From contig JADFDG010000010.1 of the NCBI GenBank assembly GCA_018262975.1, positions 62,001 to 126,000 on the forward strand: a DNA stretch of 64,000 nucleotides. The letters run 5' to 3'. The stretch is from Gammaproteobacteria bacterium. Lineage in GTDB: Bacteria; Pseudomonadota; Gammaproteobacteria; Pseudomonadales; JADFDG01. This document shows positions 55,076 through 62,822 of the stretch, one piece after another. Made by a program: the position numbers and the translations under genes. The first letter of the stretch is position 1, and the number at the start of each line of letters is the position of its first letter. The notes under the pieces are model-generated. The model was not told the DNA's origin. It did no database searches and saw only the letters and a program-made list of their open reading frames with translations.

Positions 55076-55648
55076 TCAGTCCGTGAACACCCGCGCCAGC
55101 GGTACGTCCCACGGGTTCACCGGCAGTTCCGCCACCGCCTGCAGGCGGTGCGCCAGCCCGCACAACACCGGCCTTCTCGGCCAGCGCGCCGCCTTGTCGC
55201 GCGCGAAGGTGCGGTCGTAGAAGCCGCCGCCCATTCCCAGGCGGTTGCCTTTCCCGTCGAATGCCACCAGCGGCAGCAGGACCAGGTCCAGTTGCCAAGG
55301 CTGTGCCGTGGCGCGCCAGGTGGCGGGCTCGGGGATGCCGAACCGGTTCGGCAGTAAGCAGTCACTCTCGCTGAAGCGCACGAAAACCATGCGGTCGTGG
55401 TGCAGCGGATGCAGTACCGGCAGGTAGGTTTCCCGTCCGCGGCGCCAGGCTTCACGGCAGATCGGCGCCGGGTCGATCTCGCCGTCGGCGGCGATGTACA
55501 GGGCGATGCGGCGGGCGTTACGGAAGGCGGCGCTGCGGGTGACCGACCGGCACAGCCGGCGGGCGGCAGCGCGTTGCTCGGCCGGGCGCAGGGCGCGGCG
55601 GCGGGCACGGATCTGGCGGCGCAGGGCCTTGGGGTCGATGGCGGGCAT
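55076..55648 (-). CDS. fau: 5-formyltetrahydrofolate cyclo-ligase
   Basis: This enzyme (YgfA/Fau) converts 5-formyl-THF to 5,10-methenyl-THF using ATP. The 190-residue protein has the N-terminal R-R-Q-I-R-A-R-R-R-A-L, a central I-A-L-Y-I-A-A-D-G-E and the nucleotide-binding motif N-R-L-G-M-G-G-G-F-Y-D-R. ATG 55648 fits the family start. It lies immediately downstream of the 6S RNA, the arrangement conserved across gammaproteobacteria; the two are probably co-transcribed and the mRNA processed. Confidence 0.94.
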   Translation of the reverse strand: MPAIDPKALRRQIRARRRALRPAEQRAAARRLCRSVTRSAAFRNARRIALYIAADGEIDPAPICREAWRRGRETYLPVLHPLHHDRMVFVRFSESDCLLPNRFGIPEPATWRATAQPWQLDLVLLPLVAFDGKGNRLGMGGGFYDRTFARDKAARWPRRPVLCGLAHRLQAVAELPVNPWDVPLARVFTD

Positions 55649-55655
55649 GAAAGGA

Positions 55656-55839
55656 AAGAGTTCTCCGGCGTGCCGCTGCGGGTATGGCCCTTGAACCCAG
55701 GGTTCAAGGTTGGTGGCGTCAGGACACCTCAGGCTTTCCGTCGGGCGGACATGCACACTGGTATCGCAACACGCCTCCGTCGCGATATACGCATCGGCTC
55801 GAGGGACGTGACCCGGCTGGCGCACACGCCAGAGAACAG
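55656..55839 (-). ncRNA. ssrS: 6S RNA
   Basis: 6S RNA binds sigma-70 RNA polymerase and inhibits it in stationary phase. The sequence matches the E. coli plan. The 5' GTTCTCTGGC (55837-55828) pairs with 3' GCCGGAGAAC (55669-55660), closing the stem. Inside are the conserved CGAGCCGAT element and a stem with CCTTGAACC and GGTTCAAGG (55689-55709). It sits between zapA and the 5-FCL gene, its usual position. Ends are estimated to within a few bases. Confidence 0.9.
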
Positions 55840-55844
55840 GGTCG

Positions 55845-55850
55845 ATTATA
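55845..55850 (-). promoter_or_regulatory. -10 element of the 6S RNA promoter
   Basis: A perfect TATAAT on the minus strand ends about six bases before the predicted 5' end of 6S RNA. No clear -35 at the usual distance; a TCGACA is 23 bases upstream. Confidence 0.65.
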
Positions 55851-55938
55851 GCCCTTCGTTGCCGCGGCGGGGTTGTCGAATCACGACGGAAACTGCGGAT
55901 GGCACGCGCGTGCGCGACGCCTGTCCGGATGTGCCTGC

Positions 55939-56262
55939 TCAGGGATTGTGGCGGGCGCCCAGTTGTTCGATCGCCAGCAATTCCTCGTCCGCCTGCGCCA
56001 TCAGTTTCTCGATGCGCGAGGAGGTATCCGCGTCCTGGCGGGCGATGCTGCGCGCCTGCAGCAGTTCGTAGCCGAGGTTGAGCGCCGCCATCACCGCGAT
56101 GCGCTCCAGGCCGATCATGCCGCCGTTCTTCAGCGACTTCATGCGCTCGTCGAGCAGCTTGGCAGCCTGCAGCAGGGCGTCGCGCTCGTCAGGCGGACAG
56201 CTGAGCTTGTACTCCTTGCCGAGGATCTGGACGGTAACGGTGTCCATCGCGTCGATGGTCAT
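55939..56262 (-). CDS. zapA: Cell-division protein ZapA
   Basis: ZapA cross-links FtsZ protofilaments at the division ring. The 107-residue protein matches the family in length and pattern: V-Q-I-L-G-K-E-Y-K-L-S-C-P in the N-terminal FtsZ-binding domain and a long C-terminal helix with I-A-V-M-A-A-L-N-L. It follows the coiled-coil gene (TIGR02449-like) directly; this pair precedes 6S RNA in gammaproteobacteria. Confidence 0.93.
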   Translation of the reverse strand: MTIDAMDTVTVQILGKEYKLSCPPDERDALLQAAKLLDERMKSLKNGGMIGLERIAVMAALNLGYELLQARSIARQDADTSSRIEKLMAQADEELLAIEQLGARHNP

Positions 56263-56263
56263 G

Positions 56264-56470
56264 TCATTCCTGCTCCAGTTCCTTGAGGCGGGATATAATC
56301 GCCTCGACTTTCGCGCGGGCCAGGTCGTTCTTCTTGAGCAGGTCCGCGCGTTCCTCGCGCAGGGAGGCCTCGCGCGCCAGCGACGCCTGGTAGCGTTCGC
56401 GCACGCGCCGGGAGGCCCGCACGAGGGCTTCGACTTTCTCTTCCAGCTGGCGGAGTTTCTCGTCGCTCAT
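56264..56470 (-). CDS. Small coiled-coil protein (TIGR02449 family)
   Basis: This 68-residue protein is predicted to be one continuous coiled coil, rich in Glu, Lys and Arg (L-R-Q-L-E-E-K-V-E-A-L and A-R-E-A-S-L-R-E-E-R). It matches the TIGR02449 family, encoded just upstream of zapA in gammaproteobacteria; a ZapB-like role in the division ring is plausible by position. The true start is ATG 56470; the longer open frame upstream is antisense to UPF0149. Confidence 0.85.
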   Translation of the reverse strand: MSDEKLRQLEEKVEALVRASRRVRERYQASLAREASLREERADLLKKNDLARAKVEAIISRLKELEQE

Positions 56471-56512
56471 GGTTGCGAGCGTTACTCGGCTATGGGGCGG
56501 GGGGATCGACCT

Positions 56513-56542
56513 ACTATAGAGAGGCCCCCCGTCGAGGGTCAA
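56513..56542 (-). promoter_or_regulatory. Promoter of the coiled-coil/zapA operon
   Basis: On the minus strand, TTGACC (56542-56537), an 18-base spacer and TATAGT (56518-56513) form a good sigma-70 pair 42 bases before the ATG at 56470. It lies in the divergent gap with the UPF0149 gene. Confidence 0.7.
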
Positions 56543-56617
56543 CGAAACCGGCCGCTTACGGACGGAATGTAGAAAACCCCTGAAGTCCGGCCAGCCGGGC
56601 CAGGGCCAGGAGACCCC

Positions 56618-57190
56618 ATGACCGACCTGCTGCCGCCCCACGACGACATCGACCTGGCCCTCGAGGACCTCGGCGCCGCCCGCGGGGCCGCCGAGATCCA
56701 CGGCCTGCTGACCGGGCTGGCCTGCGCCGGCTCCACCCTGCCGGAGGCGAAGCTGCGTGCCCTGCTCACCGACGAGCTGGAGGTGGACCTCGACGAGGAC
56801 ACCTGGCGCGAGCTGCGCGACCTCGACCGCCTGCTGCGCCGCCAGCTGCTCGACGACGACCTCGGCTTCGAGCTGTTGCTGCCCGATGACGACCTGCCGC
56901 TTGCCGAGCGCGTGACCGCCATGGCCGAATGGTGCGATGGCTTCCTGGGCGGCTTCGGCACCGGCAGCGCCGGCCGCAACGAGCAGGACTTTTCCGAGGA
57001 CGTGCGCCACCTGCTCACCACCATCGGCGAGTTCAGTCGCGCCGAGGTGGGCGAGGACGTGGTCGACGAGGACGGCGAGCGCGACTTCATGGAACTGGTC
57101 GAGTACCTGCGCATCGCCGCGCTGTCGATCTTCCTGGAGGTCGTGAAGCCGCGCGACGGTGGCCCGGCCCCGGCCACCCCGGTGCACTGA
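56618..57190 (+). CDS. ygfB: UPF0149 (YgfB/YecA) family protein
   Basis: This 190-residue, strongly acidic cytoplasmic protein fits YgfB in length, including the conserved G-L-L-T-G-L-A-C-A-G (about 30-40), A-M-A-E-W-C-D-G-F-L-G-G-F-G and a C-terminal E-D-G-E-R-D-F-M-E-L-V-E-Y-L. Its function is poorly defined; in Pseudomonas YgfB influences ampD and beta-lactam resistance, from general knowledge. AGGAGA gives a ribosome site for ATG 56618. It is first in the ygfB-pepP-ubiH-ubiI order known from E. coli. Confidence 0.93.
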   Translation: MTDLLPPHDDIDLALEDLGAARGAAEIHGLLTGLACAGSTLPEAKLRALLTDELEVDLDEDTWRELRDLDRLLRRQLLDDDLGFELLLPDDDLPLAERVTAMAEWCDGFLGGFGTGSAGRNEQDFSEDVRHLLTTIGEFSRAEVGEDVVDEDGERDFMELVEYLRIAALSIFLEVVKPRDGGPAPATPVH

Positions 57191-57221
57191 GCACGCTGCA
57201 ACCCAGTCAAGGAGCATCACC

Positions 57222-58583
57222 GTGAGCATCACCGCGCAGGAATACGCCCGCCGCCGCCGCGAACTGATGGCGCAGATGGGGCCCAACAGCATCGCCATCC
57301 TGCCGGCGGCGCCCGAGCGCAAGCGCAACCGCGACATCGAGTATCCCTATCGCCAGGACAGCGACTTCCACTGGCTGTCGGGTTTCCCGGAGCCGGAAGC
57401 GGTGATCGCGCTGGTGCCCGGGCGCGCGCACGGCGAGTTCGTGATGTTCGTGCGCGAGCGTGACCGCGATGCCGAGATCTGGAATGGCTACCGCGCCGGC
57501 CCGGAGGGTGCCTGCGCGCAGTACGGTGCCAACGACGCGTTCCCCATCGGCGATATCGACGAGATCCTGCCCGGGCTGATCGAAGGGCGTGATCGCCTCT
57601 ACTACGACATGGGGCGCGACGCCGACTTCGATCGCACGGTGATGGGCTGGGTGAACAGCATCCGGGCCAAGGTGCGCAATGGCGCGCATCCGCCGGGCGA
57701 GTTCGTGGCACTCAACCACCTGCTGCACGACATGCGCCTGTACAAGAGCGCCGCCGAGCTCAAGCTGATGAAGCGCTCGGCGGAAATCGCCGCCGGCGCG
57801 CACCGCCGCGCCATGGAAAAGTGCGTGCCGGGCATGTACGAGTACCAACTGGAAGCGGAATTCCAGCACGAATTCATCCGCCACGGCGCGCGTTACCCGG
57901 CCTATTCGCCGATCATCGGCGGTGGCCGTAACGCCTGCATCCTGCACTACCGTGAAAACGATGCGTTGCTGAAGAACGGCGACCTGCTGCTGATCGATGC
58001 CGGTTGCGAATACCAGCATTACGCCTCCGACATCACCCGCACCTTCCCGGTGAACGGCCGATTCAGCAAGGAGCAGCAGGCGCTGTACGAACTGGTGCTG
58101 GCCTCGCAGCTGGCCGCCATCGCCGAAGTGAAGCCCGGCAAGCACTGGAACGCGCCGCACGAGGCGGTGGTGGACGTGCTGACGCAGGGGCTTGTGGACC
58201 TGGGCCTGCTGTCGGGCGAGGTGAACGAGCTCAAGCAAACGGAAGCCTATCGCCGCTTCTTCATGCACCGCACCGGCCACTGGATCGGCATGGACGTGCA
58301 CGACGTTGGCGACTACAAGGTGGACGGCGAGTGGCGCGTGCAGGAGGCGGGCATGGTGATGACCGTGGAGCCGGGCCTGTACGTGAGCCCGGACGACGAC
58401 AGCGTGGATGACAAGTGGCGCGGCATCGGTATCCGCATCGAGGATGACGTGGTGGTGACGAAATCCGGCCGCGACGTGATCACCGCCGACGCGCCGAAAA
58501 CGGTGGCCGAGATCGAGGCGGTGATGGCCGAGGGCGCGCGCACGCGCGTGGCCGTGGGCAAGCGCAAGCAGCAGGCCGGCTGA
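57222..58583 (+). CDS. pepP: Xaa-Pro aminopeptidase
   Basis: PepP removes N-terminal residues preceding proline with a dinuclear Mn centre. The 453-residue protein (E. coli 441) has the AMP_N domain (about 1-170) and the pita-bread catalytic domain. Metal ligands are visible: L-L-I-D-A-G and A-S-D-I-T-R-T (Asp pair), H-R-T-G-H-W-I-G (His), M-T-V-E-P-G-L (Glu), I-R-I-E-D-D (Glu). GTG 57222 is chosen since AAGGAG is seven bases upstream; an upstream frame extension overlaps ygfB. Confidence 0.95.
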   Translation: MSITAQEYARRRRELMAQMGPNSIAILPAAPERKRNRDIEYPYRQDSDFHWLSGFPEPEAVIALVPGRAHGEFVMFVRERDRDAEIWNGYRAGPEGACAQYGANDAFPIGDIDEILPGLIEGRDRLYYDMGRDADFDRTVMGWVNSIRAKVRNGAHPPGEFVALNHLLHDMRLYKSAAELKLMKRSAEIAAGAHRRAMEKCVPGMYEYQLEAEFQHEFIRHGARYPAYSPIIGGGRNACILHYRENDALLKNGDLLLIDAGCEYQHYASDITRTFPVNGRFSKEQQALYELVLASQLAAIAEVKPGKHWNAPHEAVVDVLTQGLVDLGLLSGEVNELKQTEAYRRFFMHRTGHWIGMDVHDVGDYKVDGEWRVQEAGMVMTVEPGLYVSPDDDSVDDKWRGIGIRIEDDVVVTKSGRDVITADAPKTVAEIEAVMAEGARTRVAVGKRKQQAG

Positions 58584-58587
58584 CGCC

Positions 58588-59793
58588 ATGGCGCGCATCG
58601 TCATTGTCGGTGGCGGGATGGGCGGTGCCTCGCTGGCGTTGCTGCTGGCGCAGCGCACCACGCACGACATCGTGCTGGTGGAGCAGGCGGCGCTGGCCGC
58701 CGACACCTTGCCGGACACGCCCAGCTATGACGCGCGCTCCACCGCGCTGGCGCTCGGCACCGCGGAGATTCTCGCCGACATCGGCGCCTGGGCCACGCTG
58801 GCGCCGTTCGCCGCGCCAATCCGCCACATCGAGGTGTCGCACCAAGGGCGCTTCGGCGCCGCGCGCCTCGACGCGCGCGAGGAAGGCGTGGCGGCGCTGG
58901 GTTTCGTGGCGGAAAACCGTCACCTCGGCTTTGCCTTGTTGAAGGCGCTGCGCAACGTGCGCGTGGATGTGCGCGCGCCGATGCGCATCGACACCATCGT
59001 GCGCGAAGACGCTGGTTGGGCGGTGTGCCTGATCGACGGCAGCGCGCTGTGCGCCGACCTGCTGGTAGTTGCCGACGGCGTGCAGTCCGGCACGCGCGAG
59101 ATGCTCGGTATCGGCGTGCGCGAGCATGATTACGGCGCCATCGCCATCGTCTGCAATGCCACGCCGCGCGAACCGCACTGCGACGTGGCGTACGAACGCT
59201 TCACGCGTGACGGCGCGCTGGCGCTGTTGCCGCTCACGCAGCAGCGTTGCGCCATCGTCTGGTCGCTGCCGGCGGCGCGCGCGCAGGCCATGCTCGCGCT
59301 CGACGACGACGCGTTTTGTGCCGCGCTGTCGGAAGCGTCCGGGCAGCGTCTGGGCGGTTTCGCCAAAGCCGGCGTGCGCAGCGCCTACCCGCTGGTGAAA
59401 GTGCTCGCGCAGGAACAGGCGATGCCGGGCGCGGTGTTGCTGGGCAACGCCGCGCACCTGCTGCACCCGGTGGCCGGCCAGGGCTTCAATCTCACGCTTC
59501 GCGACGCCGTCGCGCTGGCCGACACGCTGGCACGTGCCGAACGCGACGGTGTTCCGCCGGGCGACCTCGCGCTGCTGCTGTCGTATGTCGAGGCGCGTGC
59601 GCGCGACCAGCAACTCACCGCCGGGCTGTCGCACGGCTTGCCGCAACTGTTCACTGCCGACAACGCGCTGGTCGCCGGTGCGCGCGACCTGGGTTTGCTC
59701 GCCTTCGACCTGCTGGCGCCGCTCAAGCGCGAGTTCGCCCGCCAGGCGATGGGCATCGGCGTCTTCACCGGAGGAACCAGCCGTGCCGGCTGA
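58588..59793 (+). CDS. ubiH: Ubiquinone 2-octaprenyl-6-methoxyphenol hydroxylase UbiH
   Basis: This 401-residue FAD-dependent aromatic hydroxylase acts in ubiquinone ring hydroxylation. The first flavin motif is I-V-G-G-G-M-G-G-A (about 6-14); the second is L-L-V-V-A-D-G-V-Q-S; the third is G-N-A-A-H-L-L-H-P-V-A-G-Q-G-F-N-L, whose G-N-A-A form matches UbiH rather than UbiF or UbiI. It follows pepP as in E. coli. It overlaps the next gene by 11 bases. Confidence 0.91.
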   Translation: MARIVIVGGGMGGASLALLLAQRTTHDIVLVEQAALAADTLPDTPSYDARSTALALGTAEILADIGAWATLAPFAAPIRHIEVSHQGRFGAARLDAREEGVAALGFVAENRHLGFALLKALRNVRVDVRAPMRIDTIVREDAGWAVCLIDGSALCADLLVVADGVQSGTREMLGIGVREHDYGAIAIVCNATPREPHCDVAYERFTRDGALALLPLTQQRCAIVWSLPAARAQAMLALDDDAFCAALSEASGQRLGGFAKAGVRSAYPLVKVLAQEQAMPGAVLLGNAAHLLHPVAGQGFNLTLRDAVALADTLARAERDGVPPGDLALLLSYVEARARDQQLTAGLSHGLPQLFTADNALVAGARDLGLLAFDLLAPLKREFARQAMGIGVFTGGTSRAG

Positions 59794-61063
59794 CGCAATC
59801 AAGACCGACGTGCTGGTGGTGGGTGGTGGCATGGTGGGCGCCGCGTTCGCCGCCGCGCTGGCCGAAACCGGGCTGGCCATCACCGTGCTCGATGCCGAGG
59901 TGCCGGCTGCCGTGGCCGATGTGCCGGCCGCGACCGTGGACGGGGTGGAGCCACGCGTCAGTGCGCTGACCTACGCCACGCAGTCGCTGCTCGCCAACCT
60001 CGGTGCGTGGCAACACGTGCCCGCGTCGCGCGCCTGCGCCTACACGCACATGGACGTGTGGGATGCCGATGGCACCGGCGCCATCCATTTCGATGCCGCC
60101 GATACCGGCACGCAGGCGCTCGGCTGGATCGTCGAGAACCGTACCATCGCCGCGGCCTTGCACCAGGCCTGTCGCCAGCACGCCAACATCGACTGGCGTG
60201 CGCCGGTGCGGGTGACGCGCATGGCGCGTGCCGGCCGTGGCTGGCAGGTGGAGCTGGCCGACGGCACCCTGTTCGAAACGACCCTGCTGGTCGGTGCCGA
60301 CGGCGCCCAATCGCAGGTGCGCGAGCAGACCGGTTTCCACCTGCGCCAGCACGACTACCGCCACCGCGCCATCGTCGCCACCGTGGAAACGGCCCTGCCG
60401 CACGACAACTGTGCACGCCAGCGTTTCATGGGCAGCGGTCCGCTGGCATTCCTGCCGCTGGCCGATGCCAACCGCCGGCACCGGCTGTGCTCGGTGGTGT
60501 GGTCCTGCGTGCCGCAGGAGGCCGAGCGCCTGCTGGGGCTGGACGATGCGGCCTTCGCCGCCGAGATCGCTGCCGCCCTCGAAAACCGCTTGGGCAGCGT
60601 GGTGGCGGTATCGCGCCGCGCCGCGTTTCCGCTCATCGAGCGCCATGCCGACCGTTACGTGCAGGACCAGGTGGTGCTGATCGGCGACGCTGCCCACACC
60701 GTGCATCCGCTGGCCGGGCAGGGCGTGAACCTCGGATTCCTCGACGCCGCCACTCTGGCCGAGGAAATTGCCGGCAACCTGTCGCGCGGCCTGCCGTTCG
60801 ACGAGCCCTTGGCCCTGCGCCGCTTCGAGCGCCGCCGCAAGTTGCACAACCTGGTCATGCAGAAGTCCTTTGCCGGCTTCAAGACCCTGTTCGCCGCCCG
60901 CGCCCTGCCGGTGCGCTGGGTGCGCAATACCGGCATGTCCCTGCTGGACGGCGTGGCGCCGCTGAAGGTGCTGGCCGCCCGCCAGGCCATGGGCCTGGAC
61001 GGCGACCTGCCCGCCCGTTGCCGCCCGGCCCCCCGCGGTACCCACCTCGTCCGCCCCTCGTAG
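59783..61063 (+). CDS. ubiI: UbiI/VisC-like FAD-dependent ubiquinone hydroxylase
   Basis: This 426-residue homologue of the preceding enzyme is assigned UbiI by its position after ubiH; the UbiI/UbiF/Coq6 specificities cannot be separated safely by sequence. The motifs are [18 protein letters not shown] and [20 protein letters not shown] 59783 is chosen since GGAGG is ten bases upstream. The last residues (R-G-T-H-L-V-R-P-S) run into a REP arm that supplies the TAG stop, so the tail may be recently changed. Confidence 0.87.
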   Translation: MPADAIKTDVLVVGGGMVGAAFAAALAETGLAITVLDAEVPAAVADVPAATVDGVEPRVSALTYATQSLLANLGAWQHVPASRACAYTHMDVWDADGTGAIHFDAADTGTQALGWIVENRTIAAALHQACRQHANIDWRAPVRVTRMARAGRGWQVELADGTLFETTLLVGADGAQSQVREQTGFHLRQHDYRHRAIVATVETALPHDNCARQRFMGSGPLAFLPLADANRRHRLCSVVWSCVPQEAERLLGLDDAAFAAEIAAALENRLGSVVAVSRRAAFPLIERHADRYVQDQVVLIGDAAHTVHPLAGQGVNLGFLDAATLAEEIAGNLSRGLPFDEPLALRRFERRRKLHNLVMQKSFAGFKTLFAARALPVRWVRNTGMSLLDGVAPLKVLAARQAMGLDGDLPARCRPAPRGTHLVRPS

Positions 61064-61132
61064 CGAGGGGGGCACGCCCCCGACACCCCTGGTCCCCCGC
61101 CATGTTTGTCGGGGGCATGGCCCCCTCGCTAC
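61060..61132. repeat. REPIN between ubiI and gcvT
   Basis: The left arm at 61060-61083 has stem GGGGGC-AC-GCCCCC with slight slippage; the inverted right arm is at 61109-61132, with a 25-base spacer. The left arm contains the ubiI stop codon. Confidence 0.84.
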
Positions 61133-61144
61133 GGGGCGAGGGTG

Positions 61145-61150
61145 TAGAAT
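61145..61150 (+). promoter_or_regulatory. Possible -10 of the gcv operon
   Basis: TAGAAT lies 38 bases before the gcvT ATG, just after the REPIN; the -35 would fall within the REP arm. No glycine-riboswitch-like sequence is visible in the short gap. Confidence 0.4.
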
Positions 61151-61188
61151 GCGGCGCTTCCCCGTTCTCCCTTCCCGGCAGGCGTCCC

Positions 61189-62298
61189 ATGGGCCACCGT
61201 ACCCCTTTGTATGAGCAGCACCTCGAGGCCGGCGCCAGGATGGTCGACTTCGGCGGCTGGGACATGCCGATCAACTACGGTTCGCAGATCGCCGAGCACA
61301 ACCTCGTGCGCACCGCCTGCGGCATGTTCGACGTCTCGCACATGACGGTAGTCGACGTGGCCGGCAAGGACGCGCGCGCCTTCCTGCGCCGCCTGCTGGC
61401 CAACGACGTCGACCGCCTGGGCTTCGACGGCAAGGCGCTGTACAGCGCCATGTGCAACGCCGACGGCGGCGTGATCGACGACCTCATCGCCTACCGCGTC
61501 TCCGTGGCCGCCGACCACCAGGCCTACCGCCTGGTGGTGAACTGCGGCACCCGCGAGAAGGACCTCGCCTGGCTGGCCGCGCAGTGCGCGCCGTACGCGG
61601 TGGATATCCGCGAGCGCGCCGACCTCGCCATGGTCGCCGTGCAGGGCCCGCAGGCCATCGACAAGGTGTGCGCGCTGCTGCCGCAGGCCGCGGCGCAGAT
61701 CCGCGCGCTCGAATATTTCTCCGGCATGGACGTGCCGGACCGCGCCGGCTGGTACGTCGCGCGCACCGGTTACACCGGCGAGGACGGCGTGGAAATGATC
61801 CTGCCGAACGACGCGGTGGTTGATTTCTGGAAAGCCCTGCTCGCCGCCGGCGTCGCGCCGGCCGGCCTTGGCGCGCGCGACACCCTGCGCCTGGAAGCGG
61901 GCATGAACCTGTACGGCAACGACATGGACGAGTCCGTGTCGCCGCTGGCCGCCGGCATGGGCTGGACCATCGCCTGGGAACCGAAAGACCGCGACTTCAT
62001 CGGCCGTGCCGCGCTTGAAGCGCAGCGCGCAGCCGGCAACCTGCCGAAGTTCTTCGGCCTGGTACTCACCGACAAGGGCGTACTGCGCGGCCACCAGAAA
62101 GTGATCGTTGACGGGGTCGGCGAAGGGGAGATCACCAGCGGCACCTTCTCGCCCACGCTCGGCTACAGCATCGCGCTGGCGCGCGTGCCGGCCGGCACCG
62201 GTGCCACCGCGAAAGTGGACATGCGCGGCAAGCTCGTCGACGTGAAGGTGGTGAAACCGCCTTTTGTGCGCCACGGCAAGCAGGTTTACAAGGTTTGA
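61189..62298 (+). CDS. gcvT: Glycine cleavage system T protein (aminomethyltransferase)
   Basis: GcvT transfers the methylene group from the lipoyl arm of GcvH to tetrahydrofolate and releases ammonia. The 369-residue protein (E. coli 364) starts [20 protein letters not shown], carries [17 protein letters not shown] and [13 protein letters not shown] with the folate-binding Asp and Arg. GGCAGG is a weak ribosome site for ATG 61189. First gene of the gcvT-gcvH-gcvPA operon. Confidence 0.97.
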   Translation: MGHRTPLYEQHLEAGARMVDFGGWDMPINYGSQIAEHNLVRTACGMFDVSHMTVVDVAGKDARAFLRRLLANDVDRLGFDGKALYSAMCNADGGVIDDLIAYRVSVAADHQAYRLVVNCGTREKDLAWLAAQCAPYAVDIRERADLAMVAVQGPQAIDKVCALLPQAAAQIRALEYFSGMDVPDRAGWYVARTGYTGEDGVEMILPNDAVVDFWKALLAAGVAPAGLGARDTLRLEAGMNLYGNDMDESVSPLAAGMGWTIAWEPKDRDFIGRAALEAQRAAGNLPKFFGLVLTDKGVLRGHQKVIVDGVGEGEITSGTFSPTLGYSIALARVPAGTGATAKVDMRGKLVDVKVVKPPFVRHGKQVYKV

Positions 62299-62346
62299 TT
62301 TTCACGAAGGTCCGGCCGGCGGCCGGTCACAACAGGAGAAAGAGCG

Positions 62347-62736
62347 ATGAGCGACATTCCGGGCAACCTCCGCTATGCGAAGACGCACGAGTGGATCCGT
62401 CTCGAGGGTGACGGCACCGCCACGGTCGGCATCACCGACCACGCGCAGGACGCCATGGGCGACCTGGTGTACGTGCAGCTGCCGGAAGTCGGCGAGCAGA
62501 AGACCGCCGGTGACGAGACCGGCGTGGTCGAGTCGGTGAAGGCCGCCTCCGACATCTACGCGCCGGTCGACGGCGAAGTCATCGAGGTGAACACCGCCCT
62601 CGAGGACACCCCGGAGCTGGTCAACGAAGACCCGTACGACCGCGGCTGGCTGTTCAAGCTGCGCGTCAACGACGAGAAGCAGGTGGAAGCCCTGCTGACC
62701 GCCGACCAGTACCAGGCGCAACTCGACAACGCCTGA
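62347..62736 (+). CDS. gcvH: Glycine cleavage system H protein
   Basis: GcvH is the small shuttle protein whose lipoyl-lysine carries the aminomethyl group between P, T and L proteins. The 129 residues match E. coli GcvH (129). The start L-R-Y-A-K-T-H-E-W, the lipoylation site E-S-V-K-A-A-S-D (Lys 65) and P-E-L-V-N-E-D-P-Y are typical. AGGAGAAAGAGCG precedes the ATG. It is 48 bases after gcvT. Confidence 0.97.
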   Translation: MSDIPGNLRYAKTHEWIRLEGDGTATVGITDHAQDAMGDLVYVQLPEVGEQKTAGDETGVVESVKAASDIYAPVDGEVIEVNTALEDTPELVNEDPYDRGWLFKLRVNDEKQVEALLTADQYQAQLDNA

Positions 62737-62770
62737 GCGCGTTGACGGCAGATCAATGAGTTAGCCGCGC

Positions 62771-62795
62771 GGCGCCCCACGGGGCGCCTCGTTGT
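62771..62795 (+). terminator. Hairpin between gcvH and gcvPA, possible attenuator
   Basis: GGCGCCCC (62771-62778), 2-base loop, GGGGCGCC (62781-62788), then TCGTTGTTTG. A short strong stem with a weak T tail: it could reduce read-through from gcvH or protect the upstream mRNA. Confidence 0.5.
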
Positions 62796-62822
62796 TTGTG
62801 GTAGTCGTTTCCGGAGAGGCCC

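Noticed and set aside
61134-61188. A glycine riboswitch before gcvT
   Set aside because: The gap is only 55 bases and lacks the tandem aptamer structure.
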